A DNA stretch of 64,000 nt from Buddleja alternifolia (lineage: Eukaryota > Streptophyta > Magnoliopsida > Lamiales > Scrophulariaceae), in NCBI GenBank assembly GCA_019426215.1, contig CM033400.1, forward strand, positions 11,330,568 to 11,394,567. The letters run 5' to 3'. The position numbers and the translations under genes were made by a program. Positions 35,197-48,062 of this stretch are shown here, one piece after another. Within the stretch, counting starts at the first letter, position 1. Every line of letters begins with the position of its first letter. The notes under the pieces were generated by a model. It did no database searches. It saw nothing but the letters and a program-made list of their open reading frames with translations, and was not told where the DNA came from.

Positions 35197-36349
35197 TTAC
35201 CATATATGTTTTGGCTATTTTGTTATTGAGTCGCTTGTGTTGTATATAAATGCTCAAACATTTCATGAGTGTAATTTGTTGTTTGCTGCGGGTGTTTACA
35301 TATTGATAAGCTTTCGAGCAAAACGATCAAGCATAGCATTGAACATAGGGATGCACACGATTCGGCTTTTGCAGTTTTTGTATTAAATTTATACCATATC
35401 AATAGTTTCGGTATTGGGATAGTTAAAACCATGGCGAACTTTTTGAAACCGATACTATTGCATTCGATGTTATGCGGTTTCGATGCGGCATGGTACGATT
35501 TACTGTATATGTTTAAAGATTTATCTACATATTATAATTATTATGTCCACCTTTCATGCAACAAAGTTTAATTGAAATGTATCGAAAAATTAATTTTTCA
35601 ATTTTTAATAAAAGAGACTCTTAAAAGGAAATTTTCTCTTTTGGTCCCATAGGACTTTGCCCATTGGAATTTCAGTTGCACTTTTGGACACAGGACTTAA
35701 AACGTTGCACTTTTGGTCCCAGTCGTCAAAGTAGATGGAAAAGATGAGTATCATACACGCATTGTCAAATAATTCATCAGAAATAATGGTGTGCGTATGA
35801 CACTCGCCTTATTTGGCGAACAGCCCCCAGGCTTGGCATGGATCCAATGTGGCCGGGTGGACCATGCACCCACGCAACAATCGCTCCTCATATGGGCGTT
35901 AATCCAGTGCGGGAGGTTGAACCTCGCCATTGTGCATTTCAGCCCCTAACTTTCCATAAATTGCAATTAACCACAAAACTTTGAATCTTGATCAATTAGG
36001 TCCTTTCAAATTGGTCCGTCAATTTTATGATTTGATCACTTTTGTCCCCATACCAAGCGAACCACTTGCCATACGATCGCATGATTGTGATCATTTAATC
36101 GCATATGTTTATATCAATTCAGTTATTCCAATTACAAACCGTGTTCTAAGTGACATACTTTGTTAATTAATTTCTCATTCACTTGAAATCGGATTTGAGT
36201 AATTAATTTCTCTAAATTTGTCTACTCGAAACGTAGATTAATTTAAATCAAAGACATTCCAGTTTCAACACATAGAACTCACATAAATTACTAATCAAAA
36301 TCCTTCTCAAGCACAATTTAATCAATCAAGATTTCAAGCACGTTGTCCA
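35197..36349. other. Intergenic; no gene seen
   Basis: It begins with the duplicated USP 3' flank (to about 35345). Dispersed-repeat-like text follows ('ttttggtccc', 'cacttttgg', 'ttaggtcctttcaaattggtcc'), of a sort common in plant non-autonomous DNA elements. I could not find both ends of any element. Confidence 0.4.
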
Positions 36350-37650
36350 TGAAAGCTTACAGTCTCCTACGAATTTTTTTCACTTTTTTCCATGGATTTC
36401 TTACTTTTAAGTACATGCGAATCTATATTGTGTATCATATATTATTATAATGCACTCATATTGTGTCAATACTCGTGTTCACCATGAGCATTCCACGTGT
36501 AAAGTGAGTGCACTTTTGTATAATTAAAAATTTAAGACAAATTCATGTTTAATGGTTTTCTATTTAAGTGAGTAATATTACTTACATGCATAGTATATTA
36601 CTTTGGGGTATATCTTAGCAGTTCCTCACGACTAAATAAATATTTCATGTTTTATATGCATTCACGCGCGACACGCGTACACTTCTCTAATTACTGTATA
36701 ACCATCTCTATTTGTATAAAATTTTAGGGAAAATTACTCAAAACCCCCTAAATAATTTTTCATATCTAAAATACTCATAAAAATATTTTTCAATCTTAAA
36801 AACTCATCTACAAACTTTTCATTCCAAAAACCCCAAAAGTGAGGATTAACAACTTTTTGGACTAAACTATTCCTTTATTTATTAAGTTAATAATTGATCA
36901 TTTATTTTTTCTTAATGTATTGTTTTGTTTTGATTCTTTCAAATTGACGAATCATAAAATACGGATTTTCTTTTGTAATATTTGTATATAATTTATTTTT
37001 GATATTAATATGATAATTATCTATAAATATATGTTTTAAATTTTTTTAAAAGATTAAAAAATCTGCAAATTAAAATTAAAATCATAATTAATAACAATTA
37101 ACAATAGAAAATTTTTAAATAAATAAATCTTATTGGATAACAACAATAGATTAATTTTTAATCTAGAAGGCTAAGGGAAATTAACTCCATAAATTTATTA
37201 ACCCTAAAAATTGGGTTTTTTGGAATGAAAAGTTGATGGAATGAGTTTTTTGGATTGACAAATATTATCATGGGTTTTTTGGATATGAAAGTTTATTTTA
37301 AGGGTTTTTTAGTAATTTTCCCAATATTATATTTATATATAGTTGATTTAGTTACTACCGTATTAAATGGTTGTAATATGGATCACACCTCACATAATGA
37401 CTTTGAATTAACACCACAATATATAAAAATTAGTTACAATGGTTGAGTAAGGAAAATTAAGTTATGATAGACATGCTCAAGTTGAATAAGCAATTTAACA
37501 CTTTTATTTTTATTTTTATTATTTTAACTTTCTTTTCTCCTCATGTTTCTCTAGTTCTATAATTTTTCCTCTGGGCATTTGCACCAAAACAAATACTAGT
37601 GTAGAAACTACAACAACAAAAAATAATGAAAAATTTGCCCATTCATATAT
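36350..37650. repeat. Old segmental duplication, copy 1 (partner 63095-63830)
   Basis: It shares many runs with 63095-63830, for example 'cctcacataatgacttt', 'taagttatga', 'attttgtataatt' and 'gcccattcat'. It is interrupted by the MITE at 36727-37323 and ends where the copia element is inserted. Confidence 0.75.
36727..37323. mobile_element. MITE copy 2
   Basis: The termini are gggaaaattactcaaaaccc and, inverted, gggaaaattactaaaaaacc. It is about 600 bp and non-coding. The partner duplicate at 63460-63490 lacks it, which gives an empty site. The family is unknown; a clean target duplication is not visible. Confidence 0.75.
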
Positions 37651-37655
37651 CTAGT

Positions 37656-39816
37656 TGTTTGGGAAATATACATATAGCCAGACTAAGCACAACGAAAAAT
37701 TAAAATTTTAGCTTCCAGGATTTAAACATGCGAGTATATTAATCAACGGGCTTATCACATATCATAGGTTTGCGCATCTCTACACTAGTTATTTAAAACT
37801 TAAATAAATAAGATTTTACCTTATTCGATTTTTCGCAAAAATCGAAGAGTTTCTTCTTCCTTAACTTAAGCTCCCTAGCTTGCTCCTCGTTCTTTAAATC
37901 GACTCCTTCGTTTTTTCCTTTGATACATATTTCAAATTCCTCCACCAAAAACGCCTTTGATCGGATTCTTGATTCACTTCAGAGACCCAAGTGTTTCTCC
38001 TCTAAAGTTGATCCATACGCTGGATACCCACTCGTTTATAATCTTTAGCTAGGCTGATCTATAAACTTTTATTCTAACTCTAAGGAATAGTGTATGAGAT
38101 TAAGGTGAAAGCAAAAATTACTTCTCTAAGTATTTTGGAAGAATTCTTGAATTCAAGATCTTGATGAATAATCAAGAACTCAAGAACACTATATGAATGA
38201 CAAAGAGAGAGAGAGAGAGAGAAACGATTTTCTATGCAAGAGAAACGAAAATTTTTGGCTTCAAAAGTCATCATCAAATTTTCGTTCTCTACATGTCCTA
38301 TATATAGAACAAGGTTCTTGCAATTTTTTTCCATGTAGAACTCTTATACATTAATGCTTTTCCATGTAGGAATAGAAGACTAATTTACTTCTAAATAGAA
38401 CTCTTCTATTTTAATTAGTTTCCTTTCTCTCCAAGAAATCTTATTTCCTTCTAGAAGAAAATTAATTAAACTCCTTTAGTTATTTTCTTCCACCAAATTT
38501 TCGACCAAGGCTTAATAAAATAGCCTTTTAATAATTAATCCACCATACTAGATTAATTAAAAGCCACTTCCAATTAATTAAATACTTTCTAGACTTTCAC
38601 CAAACATCTTTTCGATTTAGTTAAATATTCATCCAACTATTGAATATATAAAAAGTCTTAATTAATTAATACATTAACTCAACTACTTTGAATTAAATTT
38701 CCTTAGTTAAGAAATGGATTTGTCCGAGTATTGTTTGTGACCCTTTAGGTTCACCAACATACTAGTAATGGGTTCATAACCTTTATGACTTGATTTGGAC
38801 AATTAAATTGTCCCGATTAATTAAACACTTTCAATTAACCATCATATTATTTAATCTCCATTAAATATAAGATACCCATAAATCAAAGAAAAGTTTCTAG
38901 CTACTTATCTTGAAGACCTAGATATAGACGGTTCAAAGTGAACCTTTCCAATCGCGCATTCCATGCAAGTGAGATTCTTCCATCAACTAATTTTCCAATT
39001 GAATTAAGGATCGAGGAATCTTATTGGTCGAGATCCTTGTAAAATCAATCTTAATAATTCACGTGTGTTTGACTAGTGATTAATTAATTCAAGAAACTCA
39101 TTTCTTAATTAATTACTTACTTGTTTTGGGCAATGACTAACTTGGTCAAACCACTTAGAATATTATAGGAAATTCACTTGTTCATCTAGACAAGTGATGG
39201 ATGCTTTGTTGTCAACACCAACCTCTATATACGTGTCACTACACCCAATCACCAGTCCATATGTGTGCTTGTAAAAGAACTAGCACAGGAGTCAAAGTGC
39301 AGTGAGTCAATATACAAAATTACTACGATGACTCAAGTCAAAGAATTAATCTTTCACTATCGTGATTAAGAAATTCCTAATTCGACATATATAGAAATAA
39401 TTCCAATTAGGAAGTTTCAGTCAGGGTAATCAGTGAACTTGTTCCCAACAAGCACCCGCGTATGTGCATTTGTGTCAACCACACTAATGTCTATAAAATG
39501 AGACATTCTCTAATTAAGAGTGTGCATCATAGGCGCAAGTCTATCCAAATTATCAATGTCCCATCTTGATAATTCTATGACTTGGACAGTATTTAGAAAT
39601 CACAGCCTTAGAGACTTGTTTAATGATATCCATCCAATGAGATATCAAACCCCATAGCTATGTGTGAATTCTAGGGACTTCATCATACAATTATAACAAT
39701 ATAAACATAAGATGACGAATTGCCTTTTATTAATATAATGTAAAGCAAACTTATTTATTATAAGAATAGATAAATAGAGCCTATCTAGGATTGGCTCGCA
39801 GGGCAGTATTCTAACA
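37656..39816 (-). repeat. 3' LTR of the copia element (2161 bp)
   Basis: The plus strand starts TGTTTGGGAAATATAC and ends AGTATTCTAACA. It is closely similar to 59559-61975 apart from a 284-bp tandem duplication in the other LTR. A short (GA)n tract is at 38206-38222. There are no genes in it; the 84-codon frame at 38080-38334 is present in both LTRs and has no recognised domain. Confidence 0.9.
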
Positions 39817-39829
39817 ATCTCCAACTTGC
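39817..39829 (-). other. Polypurine tract of the copia element
   Basis: The minus strand reads AAGTTGGAGAT directly before TGTTAGAATAC, the standard plant copia layout of polypurine tract then 3' LTR. Confidence 0.75.
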
Positions 39830-39830
39830 A

Positions 39831-41982
39831 CTAGAGCCAATCTATTTGGTATCTAAGACCCATCTTCTCAAGATGTCCTTCTAATACGTTACGAGACAAG
39901 GGCTTAGTTAGTGGATCTGCTATGTTCTCTGTTGTGTCGACTCTTTCCACGCGTACATCGCCTCTACCAACAATCTCTCGGGTCAGATGGTATTGCCTCT
40001 CTATGTGTTTGGATCTTTGATGAGACCTCGGCTCCTTTGCTTGAGCAATGGCGCCATTATTATCATAGTACAGAGGTACTGGATCGACAATGCCAGGGAC
40101 TGCACCCAACCCTTGGATGAAGTTCCTAATCCAAATAGCTTCCTTTGCTACATCAGATGCAGCTATGTATTCGGCCTCGGTTGTGGAATCTGCAGTAGTT
40201 TTCTATTTGGAACTCTTCCAACTTACTGCTCCACCATTGAGGGTGAATACAAACCCCAACATTGATTTCAAATCATCCACCTCAGATTGGAAACTAGAGT
40301 CAGTGAACCCTTCTAGTTTCAATTCTCCACCGCCGCATATCAAAAACAAATCCTTAGTCTTTCCCAAGTACTTGAGGATTGTTTTCACGGCTATCCAATG
40401 CAACTCACCTAGGCCTGAAAACGACTCACTACACTTAATGCATCAGCCACATCAAGCCTTGTACATAACATTGCATACATAATACTTCCTATGGCAAAAA
40501 CACGTGGTACACGAGCCATCCTATCTTATTCCTGGGATGTCAAAGGACACATTGATCGAGAATACTGGATCCCATGACTCATAGGTAAGAATCCTTTCTT
40601 TGATTCCTCCATACTAAACCTCTTTAGCATTTTGTCTATGTACATTGATTGAGACAATCCTATCATCTTTTTTGATCTACCTCTATAGATTTTGATTCCT
40701 AAGATGTAGGATGTATCTCCTAAGTCTTTCGTGGAGAATTTGGTGGATAACCATACATTAGTCGATTGCATCATTCCTACATCATTCCCAATGAGTAGAA
40801 TATCATCAACATAAAGTACTAAGAATGTCACTGCACTCCCACTGACTTAGTTGTACACCCATGGTTCGTCTTTGTTTTTAATAAAACCATACATCCTTAC
40901 AGTTTCATCAAAACAGATGTTCCAACTTCGGGATGCTTGCTTTAGTCTATAAATGGACTTTTGGAGTTTGCAAACCTTTTGCTCACTCCCACTAGATATG
41001 AAACCTTCTGGTTGTTTCATGTAAATCTCTTCTTGTATGTTTCCATTGAGGAAGGCGGTTTTCACATCCATCTGCCATATTTCATAATCATAATGAGCAG
41101 ATATTGCAAGCAAATTCCTAATGGATTTAAGCATTGCTACTGGCGAAAAGGTTTCTTCATAGTCGATACCCTTTCTTTGAGTGTAACCTTTTGCCACTAG
41201 CCTAGCTTTATAGGTCACTACCTCTCCATTTGCTCCAAGCTTTCGCTTGTAGATCCACTTACAACCAATGGGTACTATATTCTCTGGTGGATCTACCAAG
41301 GTCCATATGTTAGAGTACATGGAGTCCATTTCAGAATCCATAACACTTTGCCACTTCCCCGAATCAATATCACATATTGCTTCGTTGTAGCTTCTTGGAT
41401 CTTCATCCACTTGAAGCTCTTCCTTATTACTTTCTAGTAATAGACTATACCTCTCAGGTGGCCCTCGGATCCTTTCGGATCTTCTTGGAGGTTGTGTGTT
41501 AGATATCTCAGTGTTTTTTGTGTTTGTGTTTCCAAAGTTTGTGAGATAATTTGTGGTTCTTGAACTTTTTCGAGTTCTATGATCTCGCCCTTTCTATCTA
41601 ATAGAAACTCCTTCTCTAAGAAGATGGCATTCCTTGAAACAAACACCTTTCATTCCGATGGATCATAGAAGTAGTACCCCGCATTTTCTTTAGGGTACCC
41701 CACAAATTTACATAAGTTAGACTTAGACTCTAACTTATCTCCCACTAGCCTTTTCACATAGGCTGAACAACCCCATACTCGAAGATGTTTGTATGAGGCC
41801 TGTTTACCACGCCATAACTCATAAGGCATTTTGGGCACTGATTTGGAAGGCAATCTATTTAATAGATAAGCCGCAGTTTCTAAAGCATAACCCCAAAAAG
41901 ATAGAGGAATTTCAGTGAAACTCATCATGGAACGGACCCTATCCAATAAAGTCCTATTCCTTCGCTCAGACACCCCATTCAA
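39831..41982 (-). pseudogene. copia pol, second part: integrase C-terminus, reverse transcriptase, RNase H
   Basis: On minus this continues the integrase ('MNGVSERRNRTLLDRV' at 41982). The RT follows with 'WQMDVKTAFLNG' and the catalytic 'LVLYVDDILL' (near 40810), then copia RNase H with 'EGFTDSSFQ', 'STTEAEY' and 'YYDNNGAI'. The end is 'TENIADPLTKPL'. Stops interrupt it at 41431-41433, 40844-40849, 40526-40528 and 40203-40205, among others. It would make cDNA from the element RNA in the virus-like particle; this copy cannot. Confidence 0.85.
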
Positions 41983-42105
41983 TTGTGGTGTTCTAGGCGG
42001 AGTCCACTAAGAGAGAATCTCATTCTCTTTAAGATAATTAAGGAATTCGTCACTTAAATATTCTCTTTCCCGATCAGATCGAAGAGTCTTAATACTATGA
42101 CTTAG

Positions 42106-43722
42106 TTATTTTTCTACTTCATTCCTAAACTCTTTGAATTTTTCAAAAGCTTCAGATTTGTGTTTCATAAGGTACACATATCCGTACCGTGAATAATCAT
42201 CGGTAAAAGTAATGAAGTAAGTACACCTTCCTTTAGTACTTATACTAAAAGGACCACAAACATCCGAGTGGATCAAATCTAAAGGATGAGTGGCACGTTC
42301 CACTTGTCCTTCAAATGGTGACTTGGTCATTTTTCTTTTAAGACAAGATTCACAAGTAGGCATGGTTTCCTCTTCCTTAAGGTCAAGTACACCTTCCTTT
42401 GCCAATTTGTGCATTCTTTCTTTGGAAATATGTCCTAGTCTAGCATGCCAGATTAGTGTACTATTTAAGTTATCTTGTTTTCTTTTGTTACTATGTTGAA
42501 TGTGAAAGACGGAATTAATTGGTTGAACAGTGTATAAACAATTCGTCAAAGTACTAGTAAAAAGTAAAGAACAATTTTTAATAATGGAACACTTTCCATC
42601 TTTTATTAAAAACTCAAAACCCTCTCCATCTAAAACAGGAATAGAGATAATGTTCTTTATTATACTAGAAACATAAAGACAATTATTTAAAACTATTCTA
42701 TTGTCGTCGCCTAATGCCAGGTTGACCGTCCCTATCGCTGTGGCAACAACTTTTGCTCCATTGTCAAGTCTCAAAACGATCTCATCCTTTCCTAGCATCC
42801 TACTTCTTGTCATCGCCTGCAAATTATTGCAAAGGTGAGATGCACAACCGGTATCTAATACCCAAGAAGTATCGTTAACAGATAAGTTAACTTCAACATA
42901 AAACATACCCTTGGTTGCACCTAGGGTCGCAAGGTACTCCTTGCAGTTCCTCTTCCAATGCCCTGGTTTACCGCAATGGAAACAGCCACCCTTATCCTTA
43001 TCAGCTTTAACCTTCTTGACCCCACCTTTAGCTTTAAGCTTCTTGTTCTTTTGGGAACTCTTCCCTTTTCCTTTCTTTGGCTTCTTAGCCATAGAATGGG
43101 CAGAACTCACAAGTAGGACTGACTTATCCTTCTTGATGGTGGCTTCAGTCCTTAACATGCTTAACAAGTCAGGCAAGGTCGCCTCCAAACTGTTCATGTT
43201 AAAGTTGACCACAAATTGATCGAATAAGCTAGGCAAGGATTGAAGTACTAAGTCCACTGAGAGTTCATTGTCTAGAAAAATGTCAAGACTTGCGAGCTTC
43301 TCAATAAGCCCAATCATCTTAAGCACATATTCTTGGACATTTGACCCCTCAGTCATACGAGCTCTGAAAGGCTCTTTAGACACTGAGTACCTTTCCCTCC
43401 TAGACTTTTCACCATACAACTCTTGCAAGTGTTTGAAAATATCAGCAGCACTTGCCATATTTTTGTGTTGCTTTTGCAACTCATTCGACATTGATGAAAG
43501 CATCATGCACTTTGCTTGGAGGTCATCGTTTAACCATCTCTTATGGGTTTCGATTTCCTCCTCCTCAGCATCCTCGGGTAGAGTCGAGAGGGGTGCATCA
43601 GTCAAGACATAGGCTCTATTCTCAGAGTTGAGCACTATCTTAAGGTTTCTAAGCCAATCTGAATAGTTGGGTCCAGTGAGTTTGTTTGTGTCGAGAATTG
43701 TGGAAAGCGGGTTCTTATCCAT
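42106..43722 (-). pseudogene. copia gag, protease and start of integrase (538 codons open)
   Basis: It starts ATG with 'MDKNPLSTILDTNKLTG', the usual start of this gag type. A UBN2-type gag domain covers about residues 20-215. A CCHC knuckle 'CFHCGKPGHWKRNC' lies near 252-265, and the protease site 'WVLDTGCASHLC' near 290. The GAG-pre-integrase 'HARLGHISKERMHKLA' is followed by the start of the integrase core ('DLIHSDVCGPF', 'TFTDDYSRYGYVY'). It is cut by TAA at 42108-42106, and the integrase continues in the same frame as far as a second stop at 42009-42007. Both stops sit where related proteins usually carry Gln. Confidence 0.9.
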
Positions 43723-45025
43723 TTTAGATATCTAGTTATCTACAAATTAAAGCAAAACGGAGATTAAGAAGATGTTTAATACATTATGTGTAGATATGAT
43801 TTTAAGGTCTTTTAATCATAAATTACCTCCCACTATTTAATTCAAATTCAATAACCCTCATTAAAGAATTCGAGAAAAATAATTTTTCTTAGTGAGATTG
43901 AAGTCCAATTTAATTATTACATACCCCAATTTTATGGACACATACATAATAATTAAATAGGTAAACAACACTTGTCAATTACATCTCTATGTAACCCTTA
44001 ATTATTTTACCTCATGTGTCTCATGGACCTCAATTTTATGCGCCCCCATGTTACTCCTATGTTAAGTTAGACCCATCAAACCTACATGTAAATAATCCAC
44101 CCAAAAAGTTCCACTTGCAATGGTCAACTTAGAGGATAAATTACTCATGTGCATCTTTATGCTTAGTAATAATCACGGCTTTCTCATTATAGAAAATTCC
44201 ACTTGCAATGGTCGACTAATCTACATAAGTAGCACCGACATGTTATTATTTTTAATGGTAGGCATGGAATATTAAACCCCGTTTAATTTTATCCCGTATT
44301 AACTTAAAATTAAAATCATTAAAATTTTATAAACTTATCAAATAAGTAAGGGAATTTTAGTATATTATGAAAAGGTCTCATCGCTTCGATTATCTTATCT
44401 AAAGTCCCTATCCTAAACATGCTCAATAATACATGAAAAGAAATAAACCATATCATAAGCATAATCTTAAAAAACATGTATCGTATACAATCATGCATCT
44501 CATACATAAAAATTATATGGATATTTTGGGCCATATCTAAATTGACCCTATCTAGAGCCATCAAGGATCGAACGCCGGCAAGGCGAATAAATAAATAGCG
44601 GAAAGTAAACATGCTTGTACAATCCTAATGGCCTCAAAATTCCATCATGCATATCAACTCATGAAAACATATGTAAATTCTTAATTTACCAAATATTCTC
44701 ATAAATTAAATCAATTAGGGGTTTCTCAATAAAATTTGATTTTTTCAAAAATAAATAATTTAAAACACCTTTTAAATAGATTATAATTTTTAAAAAAAAT
44801 CAACACACGAAAACGTGTCGGTAACCCATAGCCCGACTATCAGGTCGGGTCGCCCGTGGCCATTTCATACAGCCCCGTTTTGTGTGAGATGGGGCTGTTC
44901 GAAACAGCCCCTTGTGCTACTGCCACTTCTAGGTAGCAGAATCAATTGACTTTGGCGTGAAGTGGGGCTAAAAGAAAATCTCCAAGAAATTCTAAAGACT
45001 CCCCTCACATTATTAAATATCAAAT
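43723..45025 (-). other. copia leader, gag-proximal half
   Basis: Untranslated leader between primer site and gag, AT-rich and without a gene. A GC-rich patch at 44825-44940 can form strong hairpins. It ends at the gypsy insertion point, caaat at 45021-45025. Confidence 0.6.
44832..44911 (-). other. GC-rich hairpin cluster in the copia leader
   Basis: Perfect arms cccgac/gtcggg (44832-44837 with 44844-44849) and ggggctgtt/aacagcccc (44891-44899 with 44903-44911). An alternative pairing is gccccg.../...ggggc (44872-44895). In AT-rich surroundings this stands out. A role in RNA packaging or dimer formation is only a guess. Confidence 0.4.
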
Positions 45026-45893
45026 TGTTTACACTAAAAAATAAAATAGGTTGAAAGACCTAAGAAAGGCCCAAAGTGAAAGACCTAAAACAGGCCCAAC
45101 AATGATTAATGGGTCCAAAAGTTTAAAAGGGTAAGACCATCGAAAAACAATGAACCAGGTCTGATAAAATTAGAGTCAAAAACCCGACAATAATATCCCG
45201 CCAAAACAAAAGGATTTTTAAAAGAGGAGTTGGAAGCAGTTCTCGACGGTTGAAGAGGGAAGCGGTTCTCGATGGTTGAAGAAGCAAACCCACGACACAG
45301 AAGTATAAAAGAGAGAAGACGAGAGAGACGGGGACATCAAATCAAGAACAACTTATTTTTCTCTCTTATCATAGAGTAGGCGTAAATATAATTAGGAGTA
45401 GTTTGTAGTGTAGATTTGTTCAAGAATGCTGGATCCAATCCCGGAGTTTATACCAGTGTTTCGCTGTAACTAGCACGAATTGAAGACTTTTATGGAGGTA
45501 TAGATTACATGTTTTCAGATTTCATTATTTGACAGTAATTGTATCTTGACCTGAGTTTTCTATTCATTTTCATCGATTAAGAAAAGAAGATTCTCACGTA
45601 GGTATAGAATTATTTGTGTCAGATTTAAGTATCAGAGAAATAATTCTTACCTGTACTTGAATTGTTCTTTTATAGTATTATTGTATTACTCGATAGAAGA
45701 TACATATTTGCGGTCCAAAAATAATTTAAACAACACATCGAGTGTTAAATTCTGAACCACCGTCTAGCGTATCGAACTCGAGCGCGGGGGTTGAAAGATA
45801 ATTCTAAGTGGAGAATTATCACGGGCTTGGAACGACTATTCGAATCCTTCCCTAGTCTAGATTGTTTTTTTTTTTACGAAACAAGTTTTGGCG
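45026..45893 (+). repeat. 5' LTR of the gypsy element
   Basis: TGTTTACACTAAAA...TACGAAACA. Compared by eye with 58333-59199 it differs by a couple of dozen small changes, some of them single-base indels in homopolymers. The promoter probably lies in the 'agtataaaagagag' region near 45302-45315. Confidence 0.92.
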
Positions 45894-45896
45894 ACC

Positions 45897-45918
45897 ACAG
45901 TGGGAGTCGGTTTTTCTT
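45897..45918 (+). other. Primer-binding site of the gypsy element
   Basis: 'ttggcgaccacagtggg' follows the LTR after a few bases. The 'TGGCGAC' start is the type reported for Tat/Ogre elements primed by tRNA-Arg. The assignment of the tRNA is tentative. Confidence 0.5.
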
Positions 45919-46046
45919 AAAAGACTGACGTTTGTTGATTTTCTAAAGATAAGATTCTTGTATGATGTCTGAGGATTCGTTAGAGATGATTTGGTTGATG
46001 ATTGTGATACTCAACCAATTTCGAAACGTAAAGTCAGAGCGACAAA

Positions 46047-48062
46047 ATGTACGAAAAATTTTGTCCGAATTATGAAACAGACCCTCGCGAGTGCTCGCGA
46101 AGATCAAGAAGAGAATTCAATGATCAATACCGAGCATTAGCACATGAGTCAGCCCGAATATTTACTGCAATTGTGCAGGATATCGCAATAAACGCTCGAG
46201 ATGGTTTGGCCCGAGAGGTTACTAGAGTAATTACAGAATTAGGAGAAATTTTTAATCAGACATGCGATGTTTTTCGAGCATGATAAATACCCAAATAGCT
46301 TCAGCGCTCGAACCTTAATTAACAGACATAACATTCTGGTCGAAAAAGTGTCTCAATATATCAGTAGAACTTGGGATTCGAACTAGAACAGTAATCTAGA
46401 TGAAGTCCTCTCGGGTATCCTCGAGATACTCGAGGCTCAGGAAGGAAGATTCGAGTTTGGCCATGCTCGAATCAGATCCCTCCTACTTCACAGTCAAGTA
46501 CCATTCGAGGGGCAGTATTTCTCGAATCCTTGGGGTGCTGAGAGGCATCCACGTGCGAGTCAGTGAATGCTTATACAACCCAGCCTATTCGAACTCAGGA
46601 AGGGAGAGTTCGAGATGGTCAAGGCTCGAATCGAACCCCTCCTGTTTCGAGTCAAGTGCCCTTCGAGGAACAACACTTCTCGAATCATCACAATGCGGGG
46701 GGCATCCGCGTGTGAGTCAGGGAATGTTTATACAACTCAATCTATTCCTCAGCCAAAACTCAAGATTCCTCAACCACCAAGACCGAATGTCCCTGTACCA
46801 CCGAACATTTCAGAATCAATGCCCTGGGTATCCACCTAATACCAATTTTGGAAATCTTGGGCCAAATAATGTTTATAGTCAGGGATATTACAATGGGCCG
46901 CACAATGCGCCTCAGAGTTACCCATATATGGGGTCTTTGAACACCCCTTTTATAGGAAGTCAAGGTTTGCCTGCAAACCAAAACTTCCCTTTTATGAGTA
47001 ACAATGTGCAAATCCCATATGCTGGGGGGCACTATACGCCTAATAATTGCTTGGGGGGCAATTTTGGACCACAAGCACTAGTTCAAGATCCTCTTCAAAA
47101 TCAAGTGGAAATGGCCATCGAAAGAATATATGGGCTGGTTTTCGAAGGAACCACCGTTTGATTCCTGGGAAACCTTACCCCGACTGGGTAGACAGGAATT
47201 TTCCTTTCCCAAGAACATAAAATTCCTAACTTCACTTTGTTTTCTGGAGAAGACCATGTGTCGGCTCTCGAACATTTGTCTCGTTCACTTGCCAATGCCG
47301 AGAGGCAGCTGATCAGGATTATCTCAATTAAGGTTATTCCCTAGTTCTTTAACCGGGTCAGCGTTTAACTGGTATACGAATTTATCACCTAATTCGATAC
47401 ATACTTGGGATGAGATGCAATTTCAGTTCCAAAATCATTTTGCTCGAACTGAACCGAGCATGACCATGAGTGACTTAGCCAAAATAAACAGAATCCTGGA
47501 GAGTCAATAGAAGAATTCTTGGCTCGATTTAAGAAAGCTAGGATTAAATGTCATTTGAACATCCCCGAATCTGAGTTTGTTCAATTGGCTCAACAAAACA
47601 TGGTTTTTGATTACAGAATAAAAATTCGACGGAATGATGTTTTTGATTTTAGAGCTTGGCAGAGAGTGCGGTGAGATACGAAAATAGTTAAGAGAGGAAA
47701 GCCAAAGAAAACATCAGGGTTTCAATGCCTTCGAGGTGGGATTCCATGGGCATTCGAAGATGCCTATGAAATGATCGATCTGGCAGAATTTGTTAAAGGG
47801 CCACCGTTTCAATGCGGAGCTCTCGAGAGAAAAGACTGTGTAGCTAGGATCTTAAGACAAAGAAAGAAAAGGAATTAGTTCGAGTGACTAAAACGAGCGA
47901 ATATTTGACTGGCTTCTTGCGAATAAAAAAACTTAGATTAAAGGGAGACATAGAATACCTTCGAATCAGAAATTAAAGGAAAAAAATATTGCAAATGGCA
48001 CAATGCTTTTTCGCATGAAACGAATGAATGCATTATGTTTAGGAATTTGATACAAGAAAAAA
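46047..48062 (+). pseudogene. gypsy gag region, frameshifted
   Basis: Open pieces 46047-46283 and 46400-47161 lie in this block; gag-like text continues in shifting frames to 48000. One piece reads 'FPNFTLFSGEDHVSALEH' near 47225. Another reads 'ESIEEFLARFKKARIKCHL' near 47500, typical of the retrotransposon gag domain, followed by 'SEFVQLAQ'. Stops and frameshifts at several points mean no intact capsid protein. Two diverged direct repeats ('tactcgaggctcaggaagg' / 'gtcaaggctcgaatcg' and neighbours, about 185 bp apart near 46430-46720) suggest local duplication in the N-terminal part. Confidence 0.7.

Noticed and set aside
42911..43612. Two plus-strand frames over copia gag
   Set aside because: Antisense shadows of the gag-protease ORF.
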